DNA of 64,000 nucleotides, from positions 124,001-188,000 of the forward strand of contig JAJQHD010000057.1 in NCBI GenBank assembly GCA_021199855.1, read 5' to 3'. The notes beneath the pieces were generated by a model. The model made no database searches. It was not told the DNA's origin and saw only the letters and a list, made by a program, of their open reading frames with translations. This DNA comes from Oscillospiraceae bacterium (GTDB taxonomy: Bacteria > Bacillota > Clostridia > Oscillospirales > Ruminococcaceae). Both the position numbers and the translations under genes were made by a program. This document shows positions 52,166-60,190 of this stretch, in pieces; the first letter of the stretch is position 1, and the number at the start of each line of letters is the position of its first letter.

Positions 52166-52870
52166 ATGTTGAGTCTTGATATTGTCGGAATCCCTATTGG
52201 TGTCAACCATAAATATCCATTACACGATTGGTGTGCTTTGGGGCACGAAACTAAGCAGTCGCCACTTTTTGAGGTGTCTGCAACAGTGAAGGAGATTGAA
52301 GAGGAGTACCGCCGAATCGCACCTGAGTTTGATATTGTTCAAGCCGAGCGGAATGTTCTGTACAGAAAAATCTGCTTTGGGATGTTGGATTTTGATGGTT
52401 TTCTGATTCATGCTTCGGCTGTTGCAGTGGATGGTTATTCATACGTGTTTACTGCTCCCAGCGGAACCGGTAAGAGCACTCACGCTTCATACTGGATGCA
52501 GGTCTATGGCGACAGAGCGGTTATGGTAAATGGTGATAAACCAATTATCAGGAAGATAGATGGCAAATTCCATGCATGTGGTACTCCGTGGCGTGGAAAA
52601 GAGGGCTTAGGTTGCACCGAAAATTTCCCGTTAAAAGCTGTTTGCTTATTGGAACGTGGTGAAACAAACTCAATAGAGCTTGCTACTGGCGATGAGATAA
52701 CAGATAAAATTTTGCCGCAGATTCCAATCCCGTGGGACGAAGCATTGATAGAAAAGCAATTTGTCCTCCTCGACCAGTTAATCAGTGAAGTTCCTGTTTA
52801 CAAGCTTAGGTGCAACATGTCTCAAGAAGCGGCAGTGGTTGCTTATAAAGGAATGAACGGGTTAAGGTGA
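52166..52870 (+). CDS. HPr-kinase-like (HprK/PEPCK fold) peptide kinase
   Basis: 234 residues. The C-terminal kinase core begins at about residue 75 (HASAVAVDGYSYVFTAPSGTGKSTHASYW): P-loop PSGTGKST, then MVNGDKPIIRKIDGKFHACGTPWRGKEGLG, the second conserved block of HPrK-like enzymes in peptide clusters. The N-terminal 70 residues (SLDIVGIPIGVNHKY) match the usual leader domain of that group. True HprK has about 310 residues, a DRT3-type N-domain and acts on HPr; this one is shorter and is next to a peptide ending in Ser. Lasso-linked kinases of this group phosphorylate the precursor's last Ser, so that reaction is the best guess. The ribosome site is weak, suggesting coupling to the peptide gene. 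Confidence 0.82.
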   Translation: MLSLDIVGIPIGVNHKYPLHDWCALGHETKQSPLFEVSATVKEIEEEYRRIAPEFDIVQAERNVLYRKICFGMLDFDGFLIHASAVAVDGYSYVFTAPSGTGKSTHASYWMQVYGDRAVMVNGDKPIIRKIDGKFHACGTPWRGKEGLGCTENFPLKAVCLLERGETNSIELATGDEITDKILPQIPIPWDEALIEKQFVLLDQLISEVPVYKLRCNMSQEAAVVAYKGMNGLR

Positions 52871-52873
52871 ACT

Positions 52874-53134
52874 ATGTCACGTAGAAGATTAGACCCTGAG
52901 GTTAAAGCCGAGCACGTTCGACATCGGAAGAGGATTGACCGCAAGCGGTACTATGGCAAGACGGCAAACAAGTATCCGAAGCGTGCCTGGACTGACGAAG
53001 AAATCCGGCTGGTTCTGGAACACTCCATCCCCGACAGCGAGCTATCAGAGAAAATCGGTCGTTCCCTGAAAGGCATCCAGGAAAAACGCCGACGGCTGAA
53101 AAAAGCAGAAGAAAACAAACAACAAGAAGCCTGA
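52874..53134 (+). CDS. Small basic protein with SANT/Myb-like motif
   Basis: 86 residues, rich in Arg and Lys. A central segment AWTDEEIRLVLEHSIPDSELSEKIGRSLKGIQEKRRRL has the W...E...L...S...I...R spacing of a SANT/Myb-type helix-turn-helix; both ends are highly charged, and the C-terminal 25 residues may form a coiled coil. It starts 3 bases after the kinase stop codon and shares the transcript. It probably binds nucleic acid and may regulate the operon, though such proteins also occur as unrelated singletons in Clostridia. Confidence 0.7.
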   Translation: MSRRRLDPEVKAEHVRHRKRIDRKRYYGKTANKYPKRAWTDEEIRLVLEHSIPDSELSEKIGRSLKGIQEKRRRLKKAEENKQQEA

Positions 53135-53154
53135 GAGAAATCTCGGGCTTTTTC
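53128..53154 (+). terminator. Terminator of the peptide-kinase operon
   Basis: Stem AGCCTGAGA / TCTCGGGCT (one mismatch) followed by TTTTTC. It overlaps the last codons of the SANT-like gene. Confidence 0.85.
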
Positions 53155-53159
53155 GCATC

Positions 53160-53237
53160 GAAGGAAGCGGCGCCGCAGGCGACAATCATGTAGGGGCAGA
53201 TATCATTCGCCCGCAAAACCGCAGGGCGACAATCCCA
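53160..53237 (+). repeat. Composite remnant of repeat families A and B
   Basis: GAAGGAAGCGGCGCCGCAGGCGACAA resembles the tail of family A; GTAGGGGCAGATATCATTCGCCCG (53190-53213) is a decayed left half of family B; a second GCAGGGCGACAA ends it. Probably nested insertions that have drifted. Confidence 0.6.
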
Positions 53238-53265
53238 AAAAACTTTCATTTAGCCCCGATTCCGC

Positions 53266-53294
53266 TTGAATTTTATCTGAAACCGTGTTATAAT
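53266..53294 (+). promoter_or_regulatory. Promoter of the hydrogenase operon
   Basis: TTGAAT (53266-53271), 17-base spacer, TATAAT (53289-53294), 38 bases before the TTG start. Confidence 0.8.
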
Positions 53295-53332
53295 ATTTGT
53301 CGAAATGTTTGTATGAAAGGAAGCGTGATAGC

Positions 53333-55168
53333 TTGTCTAGACTTGCACTGATGGCCAAAAGCCGGGCTGAGACGGTTGTCGAGGGTATTTACAAGGATAT
53401 GGAGCGGCGTATTGCCGCAAGTTCTTCGGATGTCTGCCCTGTCGACCTGACTCTGGCTTTTCTTAGAATGTGTCATGCCCAGACCTGCGGCAAGTGTGTA
53501 CCATGTAGAGTGGGACTTGCACAGCTGGGTAATTTATTGGAGGACGTCCTTGATGGAAGAGGAGACGACTCCACTCTTTCAAAGATTGAAAAACTTGCGC
53601 ACGTCATCGCCGAATCGGCTGACTGTGCGATAGGATTTGAGGCGGCAAAGATGGTCTTGAAGGGACTCGACGGTTTCCGTGAGGACTACATATCCCATAT
53701 TGAGAAGCATCACTGCTTCGCCGGAACTCCTATGAGTATTCCTTGCGTAGGCAACTGCCCCGCAGGCGTCGACATCCCCGGCTATATCGCTCTCGTAGGT
53801 GAGGGAAGATATGCCGATGCCGTCAAGCTCATCAGAAAGGATAATCCGTTCCCGACCGCATGTGCTCTTATCTGTGAGCATCCTTGCGAGACAAGATGCC
53901 GTAGGACTCTTCTCGATGCACCCGTCAATATCCGTGGCTTAAAGCGTGCGGCTGTTGAGGGAGCAGGAGTTGTCCCGGCGCCCGAATGTGCTCCGTCCAC
54001 AGGAAAGCGTGTTGCAATCGTCGGCGGCGGACCTTCCGGACTTTCATGCGCTTATTATCTCCAGCTCATGGGACACCAGTGCACCGTTTTCGAGGCACAC
54101 TCGAAGCTTGGCGGAATGTTAATCTATGGTATCCCTGCATACAGACTCCCCCGTGAGCGACTCCAGAGCGATATCGACTGTATTCTTTCCACCGGCGTTG
54201 AGGTGAAGCTCAATACCAAAATCGGCGAGGGCGAATACACAATGGAAAAGCTCCGTGAGGAGTACGACGCCGTTTATATCGCAATCGGCGCTCATACCGA
54301 CAAGAAGGTTGGAATCGAGGGCGAGGACGCCGAGGGTGTCTGGTCTGCGGTTTCCTTCCTTGGTGGAATCGGCGACGGAAATATCCCCGATTTGCATGGC
54401 AAGAAGGTCTGCGTAATCGGTGGCGGAAATGTCGCTATGGACTGCACACGTTCTGCAATCAGATGTGGGGCAGACAGCGTTTCAATCGTCTATCGTCGCC
54501 GCAAGGAGGACATGACAGCTCTTCCTGAAGAGGTCGACGGTGCAATCGCCGAGGGTGCAATCATGGTTGACCTTCACGCACCTCTGAGGATAGAAACCGA
54601 CGAAAACGGCAAGGTTGCGGCTCTCTGGGCTACTCCCTATATGCCCGGTCTTATTAAGAACGGCAGAATGAATCCGTCTCCATCCGGTCTTGAAGACAAG
54701 AGAATCCCCTGTGACGTAGTACTCGTTGCAATCGGACAGGGAATTGACTTCTACAAGCTCGAATCCTCCGGAATCCCGGTTGTAAGAGGCGTCATCAAGG
54801 GCGACGACTGGACAGAGGTCGAGAATGCTCCCGGCGTATTTGCTGGAGGTGACTGCGTAACCGGACCTAAAACTGCGATAAGAGCTATTGCCGCTGGAAA
54901 AGTTGCCGCCGCAAATATCGACTACTACTTGGGCTATAACCATACAATCACCACCGATGTCGAAATTCCCGACCCGAACCTGACTGACCGTCCGTACTGC
55001 GGCAGAATCAACATGTCCGAGCGTGAACCGGGCGAGCGCAGAAACGACTTTGAGCTGATGGAAATCAAGATGACCGAAAAGGAATCCTGCCAGGAAGCAT
55101 CAAGATGCCTCCGTTGCGACCACTTCGGTTGCGGAATCTTCAAGGGAGGGAGAAAGAAACAGTGGTAA
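53333..55168 (+). CDS. NuoF-tail/GltD-like flavoprotein, hydrogenase partner subunit
   Basis: 612 residues. About 1-115 resemble the C-terminal iron-sulfur part of NuoF/HydB (MCHAQTCGKCVPCRVGLAQL, four-Cys cluster). The rest is a GltD-type FAD/NAD(P) oxidoreductase: an N-terminal Fe-S region (PCVGNCPAGVDIPGYI, CALICEHPCETRCRR), FAD site VAIVGGGPSGLSCAYYLQ, NAD(P) site VCVIGGGNVAMDCTRSAIRCG, YRRRKEDMTALPEEV, and GVFAGGDCVTGPKTAIRAIAAGK. A last Cys group is at ASRCLRCDHFGCGIF. It should carry electrons between NAD(P)H and the hydrogenase encoded next. Start TTG at 53333 with AAAGGAAG upstream; the frame is open 12 codons further without a ribosome site. Confidence 0.88.
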   Translation: MSRLALMAKSRAETVVEGIYKDMERRIAASSSDVCPVDLTLAFLRMCHAQTCGKCVPCRVGLAQLGNLLEDVLDGRGDDSTLSKIEKLAHVIAESADCAIGFEAAKMVLKGLDGFREDYISHIEKHHCFAGTPMSIPCVGNCPAGVDIPGYIALVGEGRYADAVKLIRKDNPFPTACALICEHPCETRCRRTLLDAPVNIRGLKRAAVEGAGVVPAPECAPSTGKRVAIVGGGPSGLSCAYYLQLMGHQCTVFEAHSKLGGMLIYGIPAYRLPRERLQSDIDCILSTGVEVKLNTKIGEGEYTMEKLREEYDAVYIAIGAHTDKKVGIEGEDAEGVWSAVSFLGGIGDGNIPDLHGKKVCVIGGGNVAMDCTRSAIRCGADSVSIVYRRRKEDMTALPEEVDGAIAEGAIMVDLHAPLRIETDENGKVAALWATPYMPGLIKNGRMNPSPSGLEDKRIPCDVVLVAIGQGIDFYKLESSGIPVVRGVIKGDDWTEVENAPGVFAGGDCVTGPKTAIRAIAAGKVAAANIDYYLGYNHTITTDVEIPDPNLTDRPYCGRINMSEREPGERRNDFELMEIKMTEKESCQEASRCLRCDHFGCGIFKGGRKKQW

Positions 55169-56946
55169 ACGTAATTATTAACAATACCCCCGTTCAGGTT
55201 GAAGAGGGAACGTCAATACTCGATGCCGCAAAGAAAATCGGCATAAATATCCCGACTCTTTGCTTCCTCAAAGGTATCAACGAAATCGGCGCCTGCCGTG
55301 CCTGCATAGTTGAGGTTGAGGGAATCGACCGCCTTGTTACCGCCTGCGACAACGTGTGTAGCGAGGGCATGGTAATTCACACAGATACAACAAGAGTTCG
55401 TGAAGCAAGAAAGACCAATATCGAGCTTCTTCTGAGCCAGCATAGAGTCAACTGCCCGTCCTGCTTCCGCAACGGCACTTGCCAGCTCCAGAATATCGCT
55501 TCAACTCTCCGTATAAGTGATTCTCTCAGCTTCAAGACCGAATATCCTGAGGACAAGTGGAACGACAAGCTCCCGATCATCCGTGATGAGAGCAAGTGCA
55601 TCAAGTGCTATCGTTGCGTCTCCGTCTGCCAGAAGGTTCAGTCTTTAGGAATCTGGGACATGGTCGGAACAGGCGCCCACACAACCGTCGGCGTTTCCAA
55701 CCATCGCTCTTTAGAAGAAGCAGATTGCGCGTTCTGCGGTCAGTGCATTACTCACTGCCCGACAAATGCTCTTCATACACGAGATGATACCGAAGCCATT
55801 ATCGGCGTAAACGGCGTCATGGACGACAAGGACAAGATTACCGTTGTTCAGGTTGCACCTGCTGTAAGAGCCGCCTGGGGTGAAGAGTTCGGACTTTCTC
55901 CCGAAGTCGCCACTGAAAAGCGCCTTGCCGCAGCATTAAGACGTGTCGGATTTGACTATGTCTTTGACACCAACTTCTCCGCCGACCTCACCATTATGGA
56001 AGAGGGAACCGAGTTCCTTGAGAGAATCAAGCACCCGGAAGGCAAGAAGTTCCCGATGTTCACATCCTGCTGTCCCGGCTGGGTCAGGTTCCTTAAGAGC
56101 CAGTACCCCGACATGGTCGACCAGCTTTCAACCGCAAAATCTCCTCAGCAGATGTTCGGCGCAGTCACCAAGTCCTACTTCGCGGAGAAAATCGGCGTTG
56201 ACCCTGAGAACATCGTCTGCATCTCGATTATGCCTTGCACAGCAAAGAAGGCAGAGCTCGACATCCCGAGCATCAATGATGCCGCAGAGGGTTGCAAGGA
56301 TGTAGATTTCTCGCTCACTACCCGTGAGATGTGCCGCATGATAAAGGCTGACCAGATTGACGTTGCGGCTTTGCCTGAGGAAGATTTTGATTCGCCTTTG
56401 GGAACCGGCACCGGTGCCGCAGTCATCTTCGGAACCACTGGAGGAGTTATGGAAGCGGCTCTCAGAACCTGCTACTATATCTTAACCGGTGAGAACCCGA
56501 ATGCCGATGAAACATTCAAGGCAGTAAGAGCTCTCGGAAGCGACAAGCCCTGGACAGAGGCTGAGTATAATGTAGGCGGAATCACCGTCAAGGCGGCGGT
56601 CGTAAACGGCTTAGGAAATGCCAGAAGACTCATCCGTGCAATCAGACGCGGCGAGGTTGAATACCAGTTCGTCGAAGTCATGGCGTGCCCGGGCGGATGC
56701 GTCGGAGGCGGTGGACAGCCGATTCACTATAACGAAGAGCGTGCCGCTGAGCGCGGACAGGTTCTCTATAACTACGACAGCGCCAACACCCTCCGCTTCT
56801 CCCACGAGAACCCCGAAATCAAGGCTATTTATGCCGACTACTTGGGCGAGCCCTGCGGGGAGAAATCTCATCACCTTCTTCATACCGACCACCATGCTTG
56901 GGATATGCCCGAAGCCTCGGTTTATGACGAAGACGTTGTTCACTAA
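55162..56946 (+). CDS. [FeFe]-hydrogenase catalytic subunit (glutamate-synthase-linked type)
   Basis: 594 residues. N-terminal 2Fe-2S domain (CFLKGINEIGACRACIVEVEG, CDN), a His-Cys3-type cluster (HRVNCPSCFRNGTCQLQ), two 4Fe-4S sites (CIKCYRCVSVCQKV, CAFCGQCITHCPT), and the H-cluster domain with all motifs: L1 TSCCPGW, L2 MPCTAKKAE, L3 EVMACPGGCVGGGGQP. It reduces protons to H2 or the reverse in the cytoplasm. The start is GTG at 55162, with AAGGGAGGGAG upstream and 7 bases of overlap with the flavoprotein gene. The partner gene makes this the group A2-type arrangement, whose electron partner is not well known. Excess reductant from fermentation would be its natural source. Confidence 0.93.
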   Translation: MVNVIINNTPVQVEEGTSILDAAKKIGINIPTLCFLKGINEIGACRACIVEVEGIDRLVTACDNVCSEGMVIHTDTTRVREARKTNIELLLSQHRVNCPSCFRNGTCQLQNIASTLRISDSLSFKTEYPEDKWNDKLPIIRDESKCIKCYRCVSVCQKVQSLGIWDMVGTGAHTTVGVSNHRSLEEADCAFCGQCITHCPTNALHTRDDTEAIIGVNGVMDDKDKITVVQVAPAVRAAWGEEFGLSPEVATEKRLAAALRRVGFDYVFDTNFSADLTIMEEGTEFLERIKHPEGKKFPMFTSCCPGWVRFLKSQYPDMVDQLSTAKSPQQMFGAVTKSYFAEKIGVDPENIVCISIMPCTAKKAELDIPSINDAAEGCKDVDFSLTTREMCRMIKADQIDVAALPEEDFDSPLGTGTGAAVIFGTTGGVMEAALRTCYYILTGENPNADETFKAVRALGSDKPWTEAEYNVGGITVKAAVVNGLGNARRLIRAIRRGEVEYQFVEVMACPGGCVGGGGQPIHYNEERAAERGQVLYNYDSANTLRFSHENPEIKAIYADYLGEPCGEKSHHLLHTDHHAWDMPEASVYDEDVVH

Positions 56947-56967
56947 TCCAAACTGACATAAAAAATT

Positions 56968-56998
56968 CCCGTGTTACTTAAAGTAGCACGGGATTTTT
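56968..56998. terminator. Bidirectional terminator after the hydrogenase
   Basis: Stem CCCGTGTTAC / GTAGCACGGG (one mismatch) with loop TTAAA, A run to the left and TTTTTTG to the right; between the hydrogenase operon and a convergent AraC gene. Confidence 0.88.
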
Positions 56999-57006
56999 TG
57001 TTAAGA

Positions 57007-57897
57007 TTAAAGAGTGTCCGGCGGAATCCTCTTGTTGTCGGGATCCTGATCGGTAGTGCTCCTGCCGGTGTTCTTATCGGCATATAAGTAGCGATACTCA
57101 GCAGGTGAAATCTTCTCCTGTCTCTTGAAGACAGCGCAGAAGTAACTGCAATCGTTGTAGCCGACAGCCTTTGAAATGCTGTTGATGGAAAGCTTCGTGT
57201 CCATGAGAAGGTTCTTCGCCTCAAAGATTCTCTTCTTTGTAAGATGCTCGAACGGTCTCATGTTGAGGGTCTCTCTGAAGATACGGCAGATATACTGCGG
57301 AGAAAGATTGACGACCTTCGCCATATCGTTGAGCGTAATGTCGTTCATATAATTCTGGTCGATGAAGTCCATGATGAGCTTGATCTGATCCATGCGGTGG
57401 TTCTCTCTCGGAGAAACAGGGCAGGAGATAACCTTGTTGAGCTCAATAAGGAACGAATAGATGAGTGACGAGTTGTGATGACCAGAATGAATCTTTGTCG
57501 AGTGAATGGTTCTTAACATCTTTTCCCAGATTCTCTCGATAGAAGAGAGATCCGCAGTCTTGAAGACAACCGGCTTTGAAAGACCCAGGCTCTCAAGAAT
57601 CGGTTCGCAAGCGGCACCCGAGAACGAAACCCAGTGTGTCTCCCAATCAACGCCCTCTTTTGAAAGATAGTCGTGCGGATAGTGAGCGGGAAGGAAGAAG
57701 CCGGAATTCTCCGGAATCCTGTATTCCTCGCCATCAATTGTGAGGATTCCTTCACCCTTGGCTGTATATATCACCTGATTGTAAACGTGACCAGTTGGTC
57801 TTACACAATGCCTTTCGGGATCAGTCGATCCTACACCAGTTACGTACAGCGGCAGATTCACCTCGTCACCTAAAAGTGCAAAATAAAATTCCTGCAA
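57007..57897 (-). CDS. AraC family transcriptional regulator (cupin sensor)
   Basis: 296 residues. N-terminal cupin-type sensor (about 30-125: HVYNQVIYTAKGEGILTIDGEEYRIPENSGFFLPAHYPHDY) and a C-terminal double helix-turn-helix (about 195-290: IKLIMDFIDQNYMNDITLNDMAKVVNLSPQYICRIFRETLNMRPFEHLTKKRI and SINSISKAVGYNDCSYFCAVFKRQEKISPAEYR). Start TTG at 57897: GGAGGTG lies 6 bases upstream, and the protein then begins MQEFYFALLG, as expected. Sugar-responsive regulators of this form are common in fibre-using Clostridia. No target gene adjoins on the same strand. Confidence 0.88.
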   Translation of the reverse strand: MQEFYFALLGDEVNLPLYVTGVGSTDPERHCVRPTGHVYNQVIYTAKGEGILTIDGEEYRIPENSGFFLPAHYPHDYLSKEGVDWETHWVSFSGAACEPILESLGLSKPVVFKTADLSSIERIWEKMLRTIHSTKIHSGHHNSSLIYSFLIELNKVISCPVSPRENHRMDQIKLIMDFIDQNYMNDITLNDMAKVVNLSPQYICRIFRETLNMRPFEHLTKKRIFEAKNLLMDTKLSINSISKAVGYNDCSYFCAVFKRQEKISPAEYRYLYADKNTGRSTTDQDPDNKRIPPDTL

Positions 57898-57947
57898 TGC
57901 TGACACCTCCATATGCAATTTGCTATTCATATTTTTTACGTATAATA

Positions 57948-57976
57948 AGGATATCACTATTTTCGATAAAAGTCAA
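57948..57976 (-). promoter_or_regulatory. Promoter of the AraC gene at 57 kb
   Basis: Minus-strand TTGACT (57971-57976), 17-base spacer, TATCCT (57948-57953). A second -10-like TATTAT lies 7 bases downstream. Confidence 0.6.
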
Positions 57977-58081
57977 TATAATTTCGAGCGATTTTTGAGA
58001 AAAAAGTTTTGAAAATCCCGCAATCAAGCCATTTTATAAATTGTGCAAGCCACAAATAAGATGTAAAAATATTTCATTCTG

Positions 58082-59995
58082 TCAGTCTTGCATTTCCAGC
58101 CACTTATCCATGAGGTCGTTAAGCCTGTTTTTGCTCTCGTCAAGTCCACGGCACAGTTCGTCCATTTTCAGGTAGTCAGCGGCAATTTCCGGCTGGCAAA
58201 TCAAGGCTTCAGTATCTGCAATTTCTTTTTCAAGATCTGCAATGCTCTTCTCCAGCTCTGCAAGTTCTTGTTTTTTTCTTACATCTTCGGCACGCTGAGA
58301 TTTGGTGCGATACTGCTTCTTTTCAACAGGTTTCGGAGAGGGAATTGCCGCATTCAGCTCTTCAGCCTTCTCAATCTCCCGAGCCTTCAGATAGTCGTCA
58401 TAGTTGCCCTTATACTCATAAGCCTTTCCGTCACGGATTTCAACAATCCTGTCGGTAATCTTGTTGAGAAGATACCTGTCGTGCGATACAAAGAGAATCG
58501 TTCCGGTAAACTCCTTCAGAGCATCTTCGAGGACTTCTTTTGTAGAAATATCAAGATGGTTCGTCGGCTCATCGAGAATCAAAAAGTTTCCACGCTTAAG
58601 TGACATCAGCGCAAAGCTCAGCTTCGTCTTTTCTCCACCGCTGATTACTCCGACCTCCTTGAAGACGTTTTCCCCAGTGAGAAGAACGCTACCAAGAACG
58701 CTTCTCACCTCATAGTCAGTCATTCTAGGATACCGGTGGTGAATCTCTTCTATAACAGTGTTGTTTGGGTTCAGATATTCATTTTTTTGGTCGTAATAGG
58801 CAATCTTCACATTCTGAGCCCAGTTGATTCTGCCTTTTGTGTGTGGATTTATGCCCTGAATGGTCTTTAAAATTGTGGTTTTCCCGGTTCCGTTTTTGCC
58901 GATAATTCCGACCTTGTCGCCACGCCTCATATTGAGAGAAAAGCTTTCAAGAAGCACTTTCCCGCCAACCGAGATGTCCACATTTTCTGCCGAGAAAACC
59001 TCCTTCGGCGGTTCGATGTCGTATTCGAGCCGAATTTTTGCCGATTTCTCATACATTTTCGGCTTCTCGACTGCGTTCTCGACAATCCTGTCGAGCATAT
59101 GCTGTTTCGACTTCGCCGCTTTCGCACTAGTGGCGCTGACACGGTTCTTGTCGATGAAGAACTGTAGCTCTTTTATCTTCTCCTGCTCCGCCTCATATAG
59201 CTTTTCCTGCCTCAGATTGTCCTCACGCTTCTGCTTGACATAGAAGCTGTAGTTTCCGCTGTAGGATTTCAGTCTGCCACTTTCAATCTCACAGATTCTC
59301 GTGCAGACCTTGTCTAAAAAGTATCTGTTATGAGAGACAACCAGGATGGCACCCTTGTAGTCGAGCAAATAATCTTCAAGCCATGTCATCGTGTCTAAAT
59401 CAAGATGGTTTGTCGGCTCATCCAAGATAAGAAGCGACGGCGATTCCAGAAGCAGTTTTGCCAGCGATAGTCTTGTCCATTCTCCGCCCGAAAGGGAATT
59501 GACAGACCGTGATAAATCCAGTCCCGAAAATCCCATGCCGTTAAGAACAGTCTTAATTTTCACATCAATAAGATAGCCCTCGTTGTTTTCAAAATGCGTG
59601 CTGATTTGTGAATACTCTGCTTCAGCCCTTTCTCTTTCGCTTTCAGAAAGGCTACCGGAAAGCATCTTTTCGAGCTCTGCCATTCTCTCATGCTCTCTGT
59701 CAAGCTCATAAAACGGCTTTCTCATCTCTTCTTGAACAGAGCATTCTGCCGAAAGCCCTACGCCCTGCTCTAAATATCCTATACGGCAGTTTCCGGAAAA
59801 GCTGAGTCTTCCCTCGTTTTCAGGCGATGGGTCGTAGCCGAGATTTCCGGTTATGATGGAAAGAAGAGTCGTCTTCCCGCAACCGTTTCTGCCGACAAGA
59901 CCGATTCTTTCGCCCTCATTGATGACGAAATTGATGTCCTTTAGAAGCGGCTCACCGTTAAAATACTTCCAGATTTTTTCAAGAGAGCAAAGCAT
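58082..59995 (-). CDS. ABC-F family ATPase
   Basis: 637 residues, no membrane helices. Two ATPase domains: Walker A GRNGCGKTT and GKNGTGKTT, signatures LSGGEWTRLSLAKLL and ISGGEKTKLSFALM, Walker B LLILDEPTNHLD and FLILDEPTNHLD, and switch His in VSHNRYFL and VSHDRYLL. The interdomain linker with the P-site tRNA-interaction motif region lies at about 240-330, and a C-terminal coiled coil is at about 560-637. ABC-F proteins act on the ribosome. This one looks housekeeping (Uup/YdiF-like) rather than an antibiotic-protection type, although that cannot be excluded. The ATG at 59995 has GAGGTG 6 bases upstream. Confidence 0.9.
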   Translation of the reverse strand: MLCSLEKIWKYFNGEPLLKDINFVINEGERIGLVGRNGCGKTTLLSIITGNLGYDPSPENEGRLSFSGNCRIGYLEQGVGLSAECSVQEEMRKPFYELDREHERMAELEKMLSGSLSESERERAEAEYSQISTHFENNEGYLIDVKIKTVLNGMGFSGLDLSRSVNSLSGGEWTRLSLAKLLLESPSLLILDEPTNHLDLDTMTWLEDYLLDYKGAILVVSHNRYFLDKVCTRICEIESGRLKSYSGNYSFYVKQKREDNLRQEKLYEAEQEKIKELQFFIDKNRVSATSAKAAKSKQHMLDRIVENAVEKPKMYEKSAKIRLEYDIEPPKEVFSAENVDISVGGKVLLESFSLNMRRGDKVGIIGKNGTGKTTILKTIQGINPHTKGRINWAQNVKIAYYDQKNEYLNPNNTVIEEIHHRYPRMTDYEVRSVLGSVLLTGENVFKEVGVISGGEKTKLSFALMSLKRGNFLILDEPTNHLDISTKEVLEDALKEFTGTILFVSHDRYLLNKITDRIVEIRDGKAYEYKGNYDDYLKAREIEKAEELNAAIPSPKPVEKKQYRTKSQRAEDVRKKQELAELEKSIADLEKEIADTEALICQPEIAADYLKMDELCRGLDESKNRLNDLMDKWLEMQD

Positions 59996-60056
59996 ACTTT
60001 TCACCTCTGCATTTTAATGAATTTTTGGCTTGCAGTACTAAAGAATAGACTTGCAT
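59979..60056 (-). CDS. Possible upstream ORF overlapping the ABC-F start
   Basis: A 25-codon frame begins MQVYSLVLQAK and ends KYALLS, in a different frame, and covers the ABC-F ribosome site and start codon. The weak GAGCGG upstream makes translation doubtful. If translated, it would couple ABC-F synthesis to ribosome passage, as in regulated ABC-F genes. Confidence 0.25.
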   Translation of the reverse strand: MQVYSLVLQAKNSLKCRGEKYALLS

Positions 60057-60142
60057 ACCGCTCGCGAAAGTGATAAATTGGTATTGTAAAAACATTGCTT
60101 GGAGTTCAATAATATATTTTGGTGTTTCCCCGTTCAAAAGAG

Positions 60143-60178
60143 AAAGCAAGGCAGTCTGGAATTCAGGCTGCTTTGCTT
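60143..60178. terminator. Hairpin between the ABC-F leader and an AraC gene
   Basis: Long stem AAAGCAAGGCAG-CTG / CAG-CTGCTTTGCTTT with loop GAATT; a T-rich run follows on both sides. It would end the leftward AraC transcript before the ABC-F promoter. Confidence 0.8.
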
Positions 60179-60190
60179 TTTATCTTGGTT

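Noticed and set aside
52033..52870. A complete lasso peptide cluster
   Set aside because: Only the precursor-like peptide and a kinase are present; no cyclase, protease, PqqD-like or exporter gene lies within several kb.
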